Shown piece by piece: positions 33,653-45,990 of a stretch of DNA of 64,000 bases; position 1 is the first letter of the stretch; every line of letters begins with the position of its first letter. Made by a program: the position numbers and the translations under genes. This DNA comes from Aspidiotus rigidus (Eukaryota > Arthropoda > Insecta > Hemiptera > Diaspididae), in NCBI GenBank assembly GCA_035079385.1, contig JAVHKY010000012.1, forward strand, positions 7,158,501 to 7,222,500, read 5' to 3'. The notes below the pieces were generated by a model that was not told where the DNA came from, did no database searches, and saw nothing but the letters and a program-made list of their open reading frames with translations.

Positions 33653-35974
33653 GTCGGAATAGGTCTAGTTTAAAGTTCAATCAAGGTAGAGTAGACCTAG
33701 TTTAACCCTAGTTTACAGCTGGTATAGCTCATCATATACTATATGCTGAGACTGAGAAACTCGAACTCGGCCTCGCAAATTTCTGGATTGAGTCGAGGAA
33801 TCGAGATTCTAAGCCCATCAACGAGGGTGGGAGGGCCAACTCGATCTCGAGGATTTCCATTATGGGATGGGGTGGGATGCTGGTGAGGACATTAAAAATG
33901 TCGAAAAAAAAATCTTTCTAATTACGTACTTGAAACTATACCGCTACAACTTTGGAAAATCTTGAAACGAACTGCCATTCTCATGTTGAAAAAACCTTAA
34001 GATTGCAAAGTTGACCAAAAAAGCAAACCTGTTAATTTCTCCAATGCTCGTCACCTTATCCGCATCCGAGAGAAGCACCAAGGGCTCAGATGAACGCGTC
34101 TTTTTCAAGTTTAATTTTTTATTCCGGGTTCTACTTTTCTCTCGGTTCTATCTTCTCTTTTAACCTTATTACTCACTCACCTACTCCTAATGCTCTACTT
34201 GAAACTGTGGTTGTGTTAAATCTACTTTGCCAAAAAGTCGATAGTTTTTTGAAAATTAAAATATTTATTTATACGTGCTATCTGTAACCTTAATTGCTTT
34301 CCCAAAAATCTTGCGGAACAGGCAAGAATACCAAATAATCAAATGAGTGAAGCTCACCCTCTAGCTCATCAGTTTCTTCGTATCCCAAGGGAGCTAGTTG
34401 GAAATACATTCTACAAGTTACCCCTCGTCCGGAACTATACTTATAGAATAATTCTAACCCTTCAATAATCCCATGGGCTAACCTAGAAAGGTAGTTGTAT
34501 AGAGAAATCTCTCAGGTTTTCGATGTTTTCATTCGCCTACATGTACGCGATGCGATTTGAGAAAGTTTGATAAAGAACGTGTGCGTTTATCAGCCTTTCG
34601 TGAGGTAACAAATTCAGTCTTCTCACAATCACTTCACACAATGGATAATGATGATGTGTATGCGCACGAGTGGGTCGATACAGTGGAATGTGAGCTGCGA
34701 GGTTACAGAAAATGGTAATGTAAACGAAACGACGGCTTCATCGTCCGTCCGTTTGAAAAGACATCTTCAGACCCCGATGAACTATGTCTACTATCGATTC
34801 ATCGTCAATTCCGAAAATTGACGTCAGATCGATCGAGAATTCACTTGTGTGGAAGTTTTGATCGAAATAATATTGTTGAAATCGACCTCACATCATTTTC
34901 GACTCATTTGCCATTGATTTCGAATTGACTTCCTTAAATTGTTTCATCGACCCAAAATCGACTGATCTGTCGAGTCGATTTCAAGTTAAACGCTGGTTTT
35001 CTGCAAGTAATGTGCGCTGGTAGAATTCAAGTCGATCTCCAATTGACGTCGTTGTGGAGTCGATTACGAATCGACTTCTCAAAATTTTCCTCGTAACTTC
35101 AAATCAACTGCTCTTTCGAGTCGATCTAGAGTCAATGAACAGTCGCTACGTTGGAGCGTTTTGTGTGTTTGGTTACTTCTCTACTCGCATACAGAATGCG
35201 TAAGTCATAATTATATAATGAGATCAATATTAAAATCTAATACCAAGTGTTGCCTTATTTTTTTACCTCAATTATTCTGAAATCATAATATCAAATTGTG
35301 CTTTCAAGATGTAGAAAATTCTGATATTGTAGTAGATTACTATGCTTTGTCCCTGCGACTTGAGTTCTCCTGTCCAAAAATACAGTATACGAGTTATTAG
35401 GCTATCTGGCTATTCTAGCTTTAAATTTGGGAATCCGTGAGGCCGAGTTGCCCCCCATAAGAGGTTATATTAGGTGTAGCATGCAAAATACTCGCAACTT
35501 GGTCCAGAAATCTGCTAGTCCGAAAGAGAAGAAGAGAGGAATGTTAATAATGTCACGAACTAATAACGTCACAAACAGATTCATCCAGTTTTGATGATGT
35601 CACAGGCAAATTCAAGCTGATGACGTCCGGATGGTGATGAAGTCACAAGAAGGTTTAAACTGGTTGATTTGGCGTTTTGGAACTTTTTCACAAAAAGCTG
35701 CCGCGCTCCAACTCCATTTGAATCGCGTTCATCGAAAAATTTCAAATATACTTTTTTCTTGTAAATTCTACTGAGGTCTTTGCCTTCCAAACGCCAAAAT
35801 TTTCGAGAAAATTGAAAAAACGCCAAAAAATATCAAAAAGGACCTCCTTTGGTGAGGGTTTTGACAGTGTTAGGAGGAATGGGTTTTTTTCAACAGTGAG
35901 AATGCCAATACCAACAGTTTTCAGCAGTAAAATCTTTGATGAATTTTAGTTTTTCTTAGCGCACCTATTTCTAG
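33653..35974. other. No recognised gene; CRE-like words and a GTCGATTT-rich repeat
   Basis: A CTAGTTTA/AGGTCTAG-rich piece lies near 33655-33740. The passage 34780-35130 is rich in GTCGATT/AATCGAC words and resembles 62880-63290. CRE-like words cluster at 35550-35650 (GATGATGTCACAGG, GATGACGTCC). No convincing coding sequence. Confidence 0.4.
34780..35130. repeat. GTCGATTT-rich dispersed repeat, copy 1
   Basis: Contains AATTGACGTCAGATCGATCG, ATCGACCTCACAT, GTCGATTTCAAGTT and AATCGACTTCTCAAAAT. The copy at 62880-63290 has GACGTCAAATTGATCGAGTG, ACGACCTCACATGA, GTCGATTTCAAGTTGATT and TCAACTTCTCAAAATC in the same order. Homology is clear but diverged. Confidence 0.6.
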
Positions 35975-36836
35975 TTCTACTGGGGCAGGTATCTTCGGAG
36001 AAAGTAAGAGTGAGGGAATTTCTTCTAATTTTAACAGAAAACCTGTTCTGTCGGGTGATTTTTCGGAAGAAACATCTGCGTCTAGCCTGCCGACAAAGCT
36101 TGGAGCTCGAAATTTTTCCAAGTCCCCCTCCTATCATAATATAGATTGGGTGGCGGGGCCTCTGACGACCCACAGTTTGATGATTTCATAGACGTCAGCC
36201 TTCTGACGTCACAATCTGATGACGCTATAGATCACTTTTTCCAAGTTCCCCTGCTATTATATATAACTCCAAAGTCCGGGCCTTTGACGTCCCAATTGGA
36301 TGACGTCATAGGTCAGCCTTGTGACGTCACAATCTACATTTGTCAGATCCGTGTACACCATAAAACAGATTCCCTGCCATGACTCCGTTAAAGAACCCGC
36401 GAGTTTTTCTGTGACAAATGAGGTGACCCTGAAGTTCTGTCTTGACCTGGCAAGAGTTTAGTCCACCCACCTTTCGCTTACCAGGAGTAAAAATTACGAC
36501 CAAGACGGTGATGAAGGACCTGGGCATCTGGTTTGAATCAAAGCCAAGTTTCGGGCACCATTTCCTGATAGCAGCGGAAAAAGCGGGCAAGGTAATTACA
36601 TACCTAAGCCGCATGATGACAAATCTAGGAGGGCCGAAAGAAGCAAGAAAGAGGACATGATGAATACCGCATTGTTGATCCTCCTGTATGATGGTCCAGT
36701 AAGGGGAGATTCCATGAAGGTAGCCTACAGAAGAAAAGAGTTGGGGAAGAGTTGCACTGTCTCGACGGACGGTGTTAGCGTATTATTTTCTTCTCACCAC
36801 TAATCAAGTCCCTTGCTGAGGAGTGGGCGGTGGTAA
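35975..36836. repeat. Right arm of 0.83 kb inverted repeat
   Basis: Inverted partner of 30742-31570 (see there). It includes composite-repeat DNA with AGACGTCAGCC and TGACGTCACAATCTGATGAC, the GGGTTCTTTAACGGAGT module in reverse, and an R1-like LINE thumb fragment. Confidence 0.8.
36442..36790 (+). pseudogene. R1-like LINE thumb/connection fragment
   Basis: The plus strand reads FRLPGVKITTKTVMKDLGIW, FESKPSFGHHFLIAAEKAGK, VITYLSRMMTNLGGPKEARK, then LLILLYDGPVRGDSMK in a shifted frame. It is the inverted-repeat partner of 30781-31132 and keeps SRMM where the other copy has NHVM, so it is the less decayed of the two. Confidence 0.75.
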
Positions 36837-37153
36837 GGATGGCAGCTTAGGACACCCTTGCTCGTACTTCGTACTCGCGTGTAGCGCAATTGGGAGCTCG
36901 TAAATGCGTTTTGTTTACGTATTTTCATATAATCTTCCAATTCTGTAGTCTGTTGCTCATTAAGTTGTACATAGTCTCAAAAATTGAATCCTTCAAAGTC
37001 TCCTGGTCACATATAAAACTCAACCCTCAACTTTCAGGTCTTTAAAGAACGCAAAGGTCATCCAGATCACTGTATAGTATTTCATTGGAGGATTTTGCCC
37101 GGCCAACCAAATGTTCACTTCACACCCTCCTCTCTACCTCCCTCTCCCCACTT

Positions 37154-37470
<317 letters not shown>

Positions 37471-37504
37471 CGACTTGCGAGACCTAATGAAGGGGGACTT
37501 ATGG

Positions 37505-37615
37505 TGTTTGAAGTAGGCCTATTGCATATCTGCCTCATTGAAGAGGCTAAGCCAATTAATGTATGGAGTATTGCATGTCTAGTTACTTGAAGGGGCTATC
37601 TTGATGAGTGTCCTG
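37505..37615 (-). repeat. Single diverged unit of the 96 bp repeat
   Basis: Read on the minus strand it gives ATAGCCCCTTCAAGTAACTA, GCAATACTCCATACATTAAT, GGCTTAGCCTCTTCAATGAG and GATATGCAATA. This is one unit of the tandem array at 49940-50765, isolated and inverted. Confidence 0.7.
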
Positions 37616-37619
37616 ATTG

Positions 37620-38028
37620 TCATTCATTATTTTTCAACCAATAGAACAGGTTCTTTGCGTTCCTCCTTTAATGTCGTTTTTTATACATTGACGAGAACAG
37701 ATTCCCTATTGAAAATCATGAATCGGAATATAAAATAATTTTCGATTGTCTAGGAAGAAAAAAATTTCTACTAAAAGCGTTGCTTGCTCGATAACATTGT
37801 ACAGTCGGGCTGCTAGAGACAACAGTCAGAATGATACGGATATCTGCGAGTACACTGACCAGCATCTTTTCGACTCGGCGATAAGAACAGGCCAATAATT
37901 ATCATGAGATTTTCATCTAGCCTATTGATAAATATCAATGTAAACGTAATTCTTTATTCATTCAACATACGGTACGGCTTATTTTTGTCCAGATATTTTG
38001 TCGATCGGGTTCTCGTTGCGATCGCGTC
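37620..38028. promoter_or_regulatory. Upstream region of the ankyrin gene
   Basis: This ~400 bp lies between repeat DNA and the ankyrin start codon. No clear TATA or initiator was recognised. An AACAGGTTCTTTGCGTTCCTC phrase near 37645 also occurs near 15307 (AACAGGTTCCATGCGTTCCTC) and marks repeat-derived sequence. Labelled as upstream region by position only. Confidence 0.3.
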
Positions 38029-39093
38029 ATGTCCAAATCGAAAATTTCCGAAACAATCGGTGGGGACGACGAAGAAAACAGAAATCTCGATTCGACTAAT
38101 CAAACCGCCATACACGCTGCCGTCAATCAAGGTAATTTGGATGCAGTCAAAATATTGTTGGAAAAAGACCCATCACTCGTGGACGAGCGTGACGATTACA
38201 ATTTTAACGTACTTCATCGAGCCGTGGAGAGAGGCGACATCGACATTGTTAAATTTCTCGTCGAAGAACGCGAGGCAAATGTAAGTGTGCCCGTCAATGA
38301 ATTGTACGGAAACGGTGTACTGCACGTTGCAGCTGCAGCGGGCACATTGGATGTGTTGAAATATTTCATCGAGGAGCGGCATATGGACCCGAATCTGAAA
38401 AATTATTACGGACAACCCGTTGCATTCTCAGCCGCCTCTCACAAGCAGCTGGACGTGATCAAATATTTAGCAGAACAGCAAAGAGTCGATCTGACCGTTG
38501 TTGATGCGAAAAATGAAAATATTTTATTCACCTGTGTCACTCGAAGGGATATGAGGATTCCGCGATATCTTTTGGACGATCGAAAGCTGAAGCTCGACAT
38601 TAACTGGAGAGGACAGTTTGGGAGAACCGTTCTATTCTATGCCGCTAGGATTCGCGCCACCCACTTCACCAGATACTTCGTTGAAGATCGATACGCTGAT
38701 GTCAACGTCATAGATGACAATGGTCAAACGCCTTTACATGAAGCAGCTCTGCACAATAATTTGCAAACTATAAAACTCCTCGTCAAACATAAGGCCAGAG
38801 TACGTAATGTGGATAAAAAGGGTAGAATGCCGATAGATCTTGCCTCAGATGCGACAGTAAAACGCTACTTGCAAATACTATTAAATCGACGGAATCGTCG
38901 TAGTATACCTCACGTTGAATTATTTGTTTCTCAAAAGCCTATTTCTGACGAAATACGCGACCTTTTAATTGCGTACGATCCTCTTCTTTCTAATTACTCG
39001 ATAGATCCGTTGTCTTTAACGAATCAAATTATTGTACCGCCACTGAATACCATCCTCGTTTTGATTAACATAATTTTTCAATACCTTCATTAA
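38029..39093 (+). CDS. Intronless ankyrin-repeat protein (354 aa)
   Basis: A single open frame encodes an ankyrin-repeat protein, a protein-binding scaffold without predicted catalysis. About seven repeats are visible: NQTAIHAAVNQGNLDAVKIL (residues ~23-42), FNVLHRAVERGDIDIVKFLV (~58), NGVLHVAAAAGTLDVLKYFI (~95), FSAASHKQLDVIKYLAEQQR, a divergent repeat, GRTVLFYAARIRATHFTRYF and GQTPLHEAALHNNLQTIKLL (~245). A degenerate last repeat ends in GRMPIDLA. The N terminus is short and acidic. The C terminus has a hydrophobic stretch (IIVPPLNTILVLINIIF), possibly a tail anchor. The ATG at 38029 gives a complete fold. It lies antisense inside Shaw intron 1 amid repeats. The lack of introns fits retroposition, horizontal transfer from an ankyrin-rich bacterium, or a fast-evolving intronless host family; the sequence alone does not decide. 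It is intact, unlike nearly everything around it. Confidence 0.85.
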   Translation: MSKSKISETIGGDDEENRNLDSTNQTAIHAAVNQGNLDAVKILLEKDPSLVDERDDYNFNVLHRAVERGDIDIVKFLVEEREANVSVPVNELYGNGVLHVAAAAGTLDVLKYFIEERHMDPNLKNYYGQPVAFSAASHKQLDVIKYLAEQQRVDLTVVDAKNENILFTCVTRRDMRIPRYLLDDRKLKLDINWRGQFGRTVLFYAARIRATHFTRYFVEDRYADVNVIDDNGQTPLHEAALHNNLQTIKLLVKHKARVRNVDKKGRMPIDLASDATVKRYLQILLNRRNRRSIPHVELFVSQKPISDEIRDLLIAYDPLLSNYSIDPLSLTNQIIVPPLNTILVLINIIFQYLH

Positions 39094-42000
39094 TGGTGCA
39101 AAAAGTTTATCATGGGATACCGGTACTAATGAATTACATCGCGCTCAGTAAAAAATTTTAGGTTGGCGATAATTTTTCTTTTATGCCCCAATCAAAAGAC
39201 AGCAGTCGGTTTAATACATTTATTTTAAAATACTTTTTTTTAACTAGCTGGTTACATCTGAGAACCACCAGAGCAGTTTCGAAAGGCACACTTTCATTAA
39301 AGTTCCATAAAAGCATGCCGTTTGAAACTGCTTGGTCGATATTCAAGTGTAATGATCCGCAAGTTTGAAAAATATTTTTCATAAATTCATTAAGATGGCT
39401 CGAAACTTTGGAAACAATTTATCTTATATCAGTCATTCGCCTTTATACGATCGATCCTTGAAAACAATTCAAATCATCTTATCTGATATCTTCTGGACTT
39501 ATGTGACTGTTTTAATTATTTAAGTTTGAACTGAAGAGATGGAAATATCCAGAGAATTCACCTCAATAAAATATTATAATATTGAAGATGATCCATTTAC
39601 CATACCGAGCGAAAAAGTCATCACTTTGGATGAAGTTCGATGGAACTACTCAGCTTCTACGGAGTTATCGCCTCATCGGACGCAACTTAACAACCTCTCT
39701 CTAGAATATCTCAAATGGACCCAAACTATATCTCCGTAGTCCTATCCACTTAATCGTCACTTTAGGCAACCAAAATTATAATTCGGTCACAGCTACTACC
39801 TCGAAGTCTCAATATTACCTCTCATTATTGTGCCATAATCATGTGAGGTACCACAGCTTGTTGAACGGGCAAGACAGTTTCACTTCTCGCCCGAAATTTG
39901 GTAGTTCGATGAGATACGTTAGGCGTCGCAACAAACCACGGTAACTAATCATAATTATTGCATGTTAACGTGGAGTAAAATCGAAGAACAGTAAACGGCA
40001 TTGTATTCAGCGTCGAAAATAATCCCAGAAATACTTTCGTTCATTTCAAAGTTTGGAACTTCATGTGTCATATTTTCTGTAAACACCCAAAGTTCCGATG
40101 TTGTTGAGATTGACGTGAGGTCGCGTGGAGTCAACGTTAGGCCCATTTTGACTTGTGTGCCAGATCAATTTAATAAGATTGTTATCGGCCGGCCTATACA
40201 ATATTTTTTTTGCAAGATCTTAAGTTCGGGTCGAAGTTTTGAAAAAAAAAAAAAAAAATAGCCTAAGCAAATTCTTTTAACTTAGGTTGATGACGTAAAC
40301 TCCTGTTTTCAAATTTCTCCTCATATATAAGTATAGCTTGATAACCGAAAATATTACAAGTCTCTGGACATTTCCCCAAAAATGATGACGTCACAAAACT
40401 CGGGTAGCTCGAGAGTAGAAATTTTCCAAGTACATCTGGTCCAAAGTCGGACCCGCGGACGCGCTCGTGCTCGTCCCATTACCTTTTAAGTAGCTTGAGA
40501 GTCGTAATTTTTTTCAAGTTTTCTTCTTATCTTACGCAGTAGGAAGGTAGACATCTCCTTAGGATGTTGACGTCACTGAAGTCGGACAGGAATACCCTCA
40601 CAGAAGTTTTCTGAAATTCCCCCCCCCCCCCCAAAAAAAAAAAAAACAAACAAACAAACAAACAAACAAACAAACAAACAAACAAACAAAAGAGATACCG
40701 CGTTTCTCGCTAAAAGTAGAAACGGGCTCCTTGTCAGAAAACCTATGCTATGGAAACGTGTTGAAAGAAAAACTTGACATCAGAAGTCTCTCATTGGCTG
40801 TCTTCTTTGCTCGACCTAATCTTACCCTCCACTTGCTCCATAGTTTTTCCCGAATCACCAAAACTTTTCTCGAGCCTCGACTTAAGCTTCTTTGCAATAA
40901 TTTCAAAATTCCTCTAACAAGTAAATCTGCGCTATCAAATTACCCTGACCTGGGTAAAATCCGCCCGTTTTCACCTCTTAATATCATCATCATTGTCTTC
41001 TCCAATAACTACCTAGTACGCAATGTAGCTATTATTTTTTTCCACATCTTTATTGTTCAGCTATTAAACTAATAAATGTACGAGTACGATTATTTTGCCA
41101 AAGTTAGGGCCGGACCCAGCTTTTTTGGGTCCCAGGGTCAACTTTTTGTGAGAGCCTTCCGTCCCTTACAAAAAAATCCTTATCAACTTCCTCTTGAACC
41201 TTTTCCTATCCAAGAATATCAAACTCCAGGATATCCTCGCCGATTTACTCACCTTACCTCGATTAGGCCATAGCCCAGTCAAAAATAGTTTTCGAACTAT
41301 GTGAATTATCAGAAAGAAGGACCAATAATTCTACTTACCTCTCCCTTTTTTCAAATGTACCAAGTTCACATACTATAGTATTGCATACTCCATTAATAAC
41401 AATATTCTCTCACCGTCACTGCAACTCCGTCGCAATCCTAATAGCCGAGATCCATGCTATCTTCCAATGACTAAAATTCTAACACTCTCTCCTCCTTCAT
41501 CACCTATCTTTTGACATGTTTCATATCTTTGCTCCTGCCATGGCCCGATTCCAAAATTGCGTGCGCGTGCGTCCAGATGACCTTGAGACATTGAAAAAAA
41601 TAGCTCGACCGTTAGGCCAATTCCAAAATTTGCTTGCCCATGCCTATACCTGTGCCATTTTTTAATACCAGCCTTATACTAGTTCTAAGCCCCTTTACAG
41701 TAGGTCTAGGCTTCTCCCCGAACACCATTTGTTCTAAGCAGTTATACTAGCTTCAGGCTCTAATAATCCTGTATACTGTATCCCTTCTCTTCCTCTAAAA
41801 TGAGATGGATGACGTCATTAGTCGAGATTCCAAGGCTCCCTCCAACTATGACGTCATCAGCCGGAACGAGTGAATCTCCGTGGACTAGATAGCTCACTTT
41901 CTCCTATTGAGCCTTTCATCCAATTCCTACTCCGTAACTATCTTCTAGATCTCTAGCCGATGGTCACGAAAAAATCGACCAAACCGTAAGAAGTGAGACG

Positions 42001-42900
42001 AGATGAAACCTTAATCCTTATCATAGTCCTCGTCTCACCAAAAACACTGCCGTCACGGTCTCCAGAAAAGAAAAATCTTTCAATATACGCGGGCCCCGAA
42101 CTTCTTTGTGTTTCGTAATACGTTAATAATTTTTCCTTGTTCATTGATGGTTCCTAAACTGCAATTGCGGAGGTCCGGTCAAAGTTAATTGAAAGAACGG
42201 GGGAAAAAATTGACAATTTCAAACTTTTTATGAATAAATATAAAGTCTCCGCGATCAAGAAGTTTTCTATGGCATCATTTCGAGGTCCCTATGCAGGTCA
42301 AGCTTAATCCAGATTCGAGACGAAAGGTCTGGTCCAGCTCACCCTGGAGGGCCTCAAGCGATCTACACCCCACCTCTCCTCCGCAAATGCCTATTCTAGA
42401 TTTCAGAAAGTAGCATATGCTATACTTGCCGGCCTATCACGTCATCAGAGTAATTCAAAATTAATCGCAATCCGGAGGGTGACATCAGAAAGAAGACTAC
42501 GGCTCTTCCCTCACCTGTACACTAGTCCACTGGCTTTAGTGTAGCATACGTTAGGCTAATAAAGCTAGGCTTTGGACAATTGAGAGGATACTTTTTCCAG
42601 GGTTAGGTATTTTCAGGAGGCCTGGATACTTAGATAAATTATAAATTTATAGTCCAAAATTAATAATATACCTTCATTGATAGGGACTAGTTGGTCCTTG
42701 AAGAGCTTGGTTATAGAATTAGGGTAAGAGGTGTGCGCCCATACGCCAGGCGGATGCAAATTCAGGAATTGAGGTAGGATTTGGCAAAAACGAAATTACC
42801 ACTATTATCATTTTTTTGCAGGGAATATGTTTTATGGGCGGGGCGAGGGAAGAGTAATTTAAGGAAAATGAAAGGCACCGGCCATCGTCCGGCAAACTGT
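39094..42900. other. No recognised gene; scattered composite-repeat pieces
   Basis: Immediately 3' of the ankyrin gene there is no obvious AATAAA. A 67-codon frame at 39539-39739 is unrecognised. Inverted composite-repeat pieces occur at about 40290-40620 (GATGACGTCACAAAAC, GTAGCTCGAGAGTAG, TTTCCAAGTACATC). A C13/A13 run and an (AAAC)n tract lie at 40619-40690. CRE-type words recur at 41810-41860. Frames at 40731-41273 and 41953-42144 show nothing recognisable. Confidence 0.4.
40619..40690. repeat. Poly-C/poly-A and (AAAC)n simple repeat
   Basis: A run of 13 C followed by about 13 A and then about 10 AAAC units (AACAAACAAACAAACAAAC). Confidence 0.95.
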
Positions 42901-45900
42901 GGGGTTAGGAAAAAACTCATGGGTTCTTATGGTAGGGAACCTGTTTTAAGGGGCACGTGGGATCTGAAAAATATTGACGTACCAGATCGATGACTTCATC
43001 TAATTGTGACGTGATAAGGCTGATTTATGACGTCATCAAATTGTGACATCATAGGCCTGGACTTTGGAGCTATATAATTGGAAGGATTTGAAAAAAAAAA
43101 AAACTGATGTAATTATGACGTCGTCAAATTGTGATATCATAGGCCCTGACTTTAGAGCTATATAATAGGAAGGATTTGAAAAAAAAAAACCTGATTTATG
43201 ACTTCATCCGATTGTGACTTCACAAGGCTGATGTATGACGTCATCAAATTGTGACGTCATGGGCTCGGATTTTGGAGGTATATAATAGGAGAGATTTGAA
43301 AAAAAAAAATCTATCAAGTCATCAGATTGTGATGTCACAAGACTGATTTGTGATACCATCATCAAAAGGCTGATTTATGAGGTCATTGACTTTAGAGCTA
43401 TAATTAATATGAAGGATTTGAAAAAAAAACTGATCTATGACGTCATCAAATTGTGACGTCATGGGCTCGAACTTTGGAGCTATGCAGTATAATAGGAGAG
43501 ATTTGAAAATAAAAAGAACTAATCTATTAAGTCATCAGATTGTGACGTCACAAGGCTGATTTATGACATCACAAGACTGATTTGCGACGTCATCAAGTTG
43601 TGACGTCAAAACGCTTATTTATGACGTCATTAACTTTGGAGCTATATAATATGAAAGATTTGAAAAAAAAACCTGATCTATGACGTCATCAAATTGTGTC
43701 GTCACAAGGCTGACTTATAAAGTCATCAAATTGTCACCGGACTTTAGAGCTATTAATATGAGGGAATGGAAAAAAAAACTAACCTATAACGTCATCAGAT
43801 TGTAACGGTATCAGGCTAATTTATAACGTCATCAAATTGTGACATTATAGGCCCGAACTTTGAAGCTATATAACAGGAAGGATTTGAAAAGATGTCATCC
43901 GATTGTGACTTCACAAGGCTGATGTATGACGTCATCAAATTGTGACGTCATGCGCTCGGATTTTGGAGCTATATAATAGGAGAGATTTGAAAAAAAAACA
44001 ATCCATTAAGTCATCAGATTGTGACGTCACAAGACTGATTTGTGATGCCATCAAATTGTGACAGCACAAGGCTGATTTATGACATCACAAGACTGATTCG
44101 CGACGACAACAATTGGGATGTCGAAAGGCTGATTTATGACGTCATCAGATTGTAACGTCACATGGTGATGAAGGATTTGAAAAAAAAACTGATCTATGAC
44201 GTCATCAAATTGTGACGTCATGGGCTCGAACTTTGGAGCTATGCAGTATAATAGGAGAGATTTGAAAATAAAAAGAACTAATCTATTAAGTCATCAGATT
44301 GTGACGTCACAAGGCTGATTTATGACATCACAAGACTGATTTGCGACGTCATCAAGTTGTGACGTCAAAACGCTTATTTATGACGTCATTAACTTTGGAG
44401 CTATATAATATGAAAGATTTGAAAAAAAAACCTGATCTATGACGTCATCAAATTGTGTCGTCACAAGGCTGACTTATAAAGTCATCAAATTGTCACCGGA
44501 CTTTAGAGCTATTAATATGAGGGAATGGAAAAAAAAACTAACCTATAACGTCATCAGATTGTAACGGTATCAGGCTAATTTATAACGTCATCAAATTGTG
44601 ACATTATAGGCCCGAACTTTGAAGCTATATAACAGGAAGGATTTGAAAAGATGTCATCCGATTGTGACTTCACAAGGCTGATGTATGACGTCATCAAATT
44701 GTGACGTCATGCGCTCGGATTTTGGAGCTATATAATAGGAGAGATTTGAAAAAAAAACAATCCATTAAGTCATCAGATTGTGACGTCACAAGACTGATTT
44801 GTGATGCCATCAAATTGTGACAGCACAAGGCTGATTTATGACATCACAAGACTGATTCGCGACGACAACAATTGGGATGTCGAAAGGCTGATTTATGACG
44901 TCATCAGATTGTAACGTCACATGGTGATGAAGGATTTGAAAAAAAAACTGATCTATGACGTCATCCAATTGTGACGTCATAAGACTGATTTATAAAGTCA
45001 TTGAATTGTCACCGGACTTTAGAGCTATCAATGTGAGGGTTTTGAAAAAAACTGATCTATGACGTCATCAGACTTTAACAGTTTTAGGCTAATTTATGAC
45101 GTCATCAGATTGTAACGTCACATGGTGATGAAGGATTTGAAAAAAAAACTGATCTATGACGTCATCCAATTGTGACGTCATAAGTTTGAAAAAAAACTGA
45201 TCTATGACGTCATCAGATTTTAACAGTTTTAGGCTAATTTATGACGTCATAAGATGATGAAGTCATAAGGCTGATGTATGACGTCATCAAATTGTGACAT
45301 TATAGGCCCGGACTTTGGAGCTATTTGAAAAAAAACTGATTTATGACGTCATCTGATTGTGACTTCACAAGGCTGATGTATGACGTCATCAAATTGTGAC
45401 GTAATGGGCTCGGATTTTGGAGCTATATAATAGGAGAGATTTGATAAAAAAAAACAATCTATTAAGTCATCAGATTGTGACGTCACAAGACTGATTTGTG
45501 ATGGCATCAAATTGTGACAGCACAGGCTGATTTATGACATCACAAGAGTGATTTGCAACGTCATCAATTGGGATGTCAAAAAGGCTGATTTATGACGTCA
45601 TCTGCAGATTGTAACGTCACAAGGTGATGAAGGATTTGAAAAAAAAACTGATCTATGACGTTATCTGAATGTGACGTCATAAGACTGATTTATAAAGTCA
45701 TCGAATTGTCACCGGACTTTAGATCTATTAATGTGAGGGTTTTGAAAAAAAACTGGTCTATGACGTCATCAGATTTTAACGGTTTTAGGCTAATTTATGA
45801 CGTCATCAGATGGTGACGTCATAAGGCTGATGTATGACGTCATCAAATTGTGACGTTAGAGGCCCGGACTTTAGAGCTATATAGAAAAAACTGATCTATG

Positions 45901-45990
45901 ACGTCATCAGATTGTATTAATTTATGACGTTATCAAATTGTGACGTCACAGAACCAGACTTCGGGAGTAGATATGATAGGAGGAAGATAG
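42900..45990 (+). repeat. Large TGACGTCA-rich tandem array in Shaw intron 1
   Basis: The unit combines CTGATCTATGACGTCATC, AAATTGTGACGTCACAAGGC, GCCCGGACTTTGGAGCTATA and TAATAGGAGAGATTTGAAAA. By eye I count about 40 exact TGACGTCA words in 3 kb, on average one per 75 bp. The word is its own reverse complement and equals the full cAMP-response element bound by CREB/ATF bZIP proteins. The array starts at a GGTAGGGAACCTGTT module near 42930 and ends near 45990. It contains a long internal duplication (43411-44929). No coding frames. Confidence 0.9.
43411..44929 (+). repeat. 759 bp higher-order unit, two tandem copies
   Basis: The sequence from about 43411 is repeated from about 44170 with almost no differences. 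For example, GGGCTCGAACTTTGGAGC starts at 43463 and again at 44222, and the variant word GAGCTATGCAGTATAATAGG occurs only in these two places. A third copy begins at 44930 but diverges within 40 bases. The 759 bp unit contains about ten diverged basic units, so it is a recent segmental tandem duplication. Confidence 0.9.

Noticed and set aside
34740..34800. Second hammerhead-like string on the minus strand (CTGAAGATG near 34770)
   Set aside because: The CTGAAGA word is present, but there is no stem II and no proper GAAAC core after it.
43000..45960. Direct/inverted pattern of the CRE array as a CRISPR-like repeat-spacer array
   Set aside because: There are no constant-length unique spacers and no cas genes; the units diverge gradually as in a satellite, in a eukaryotic intron.
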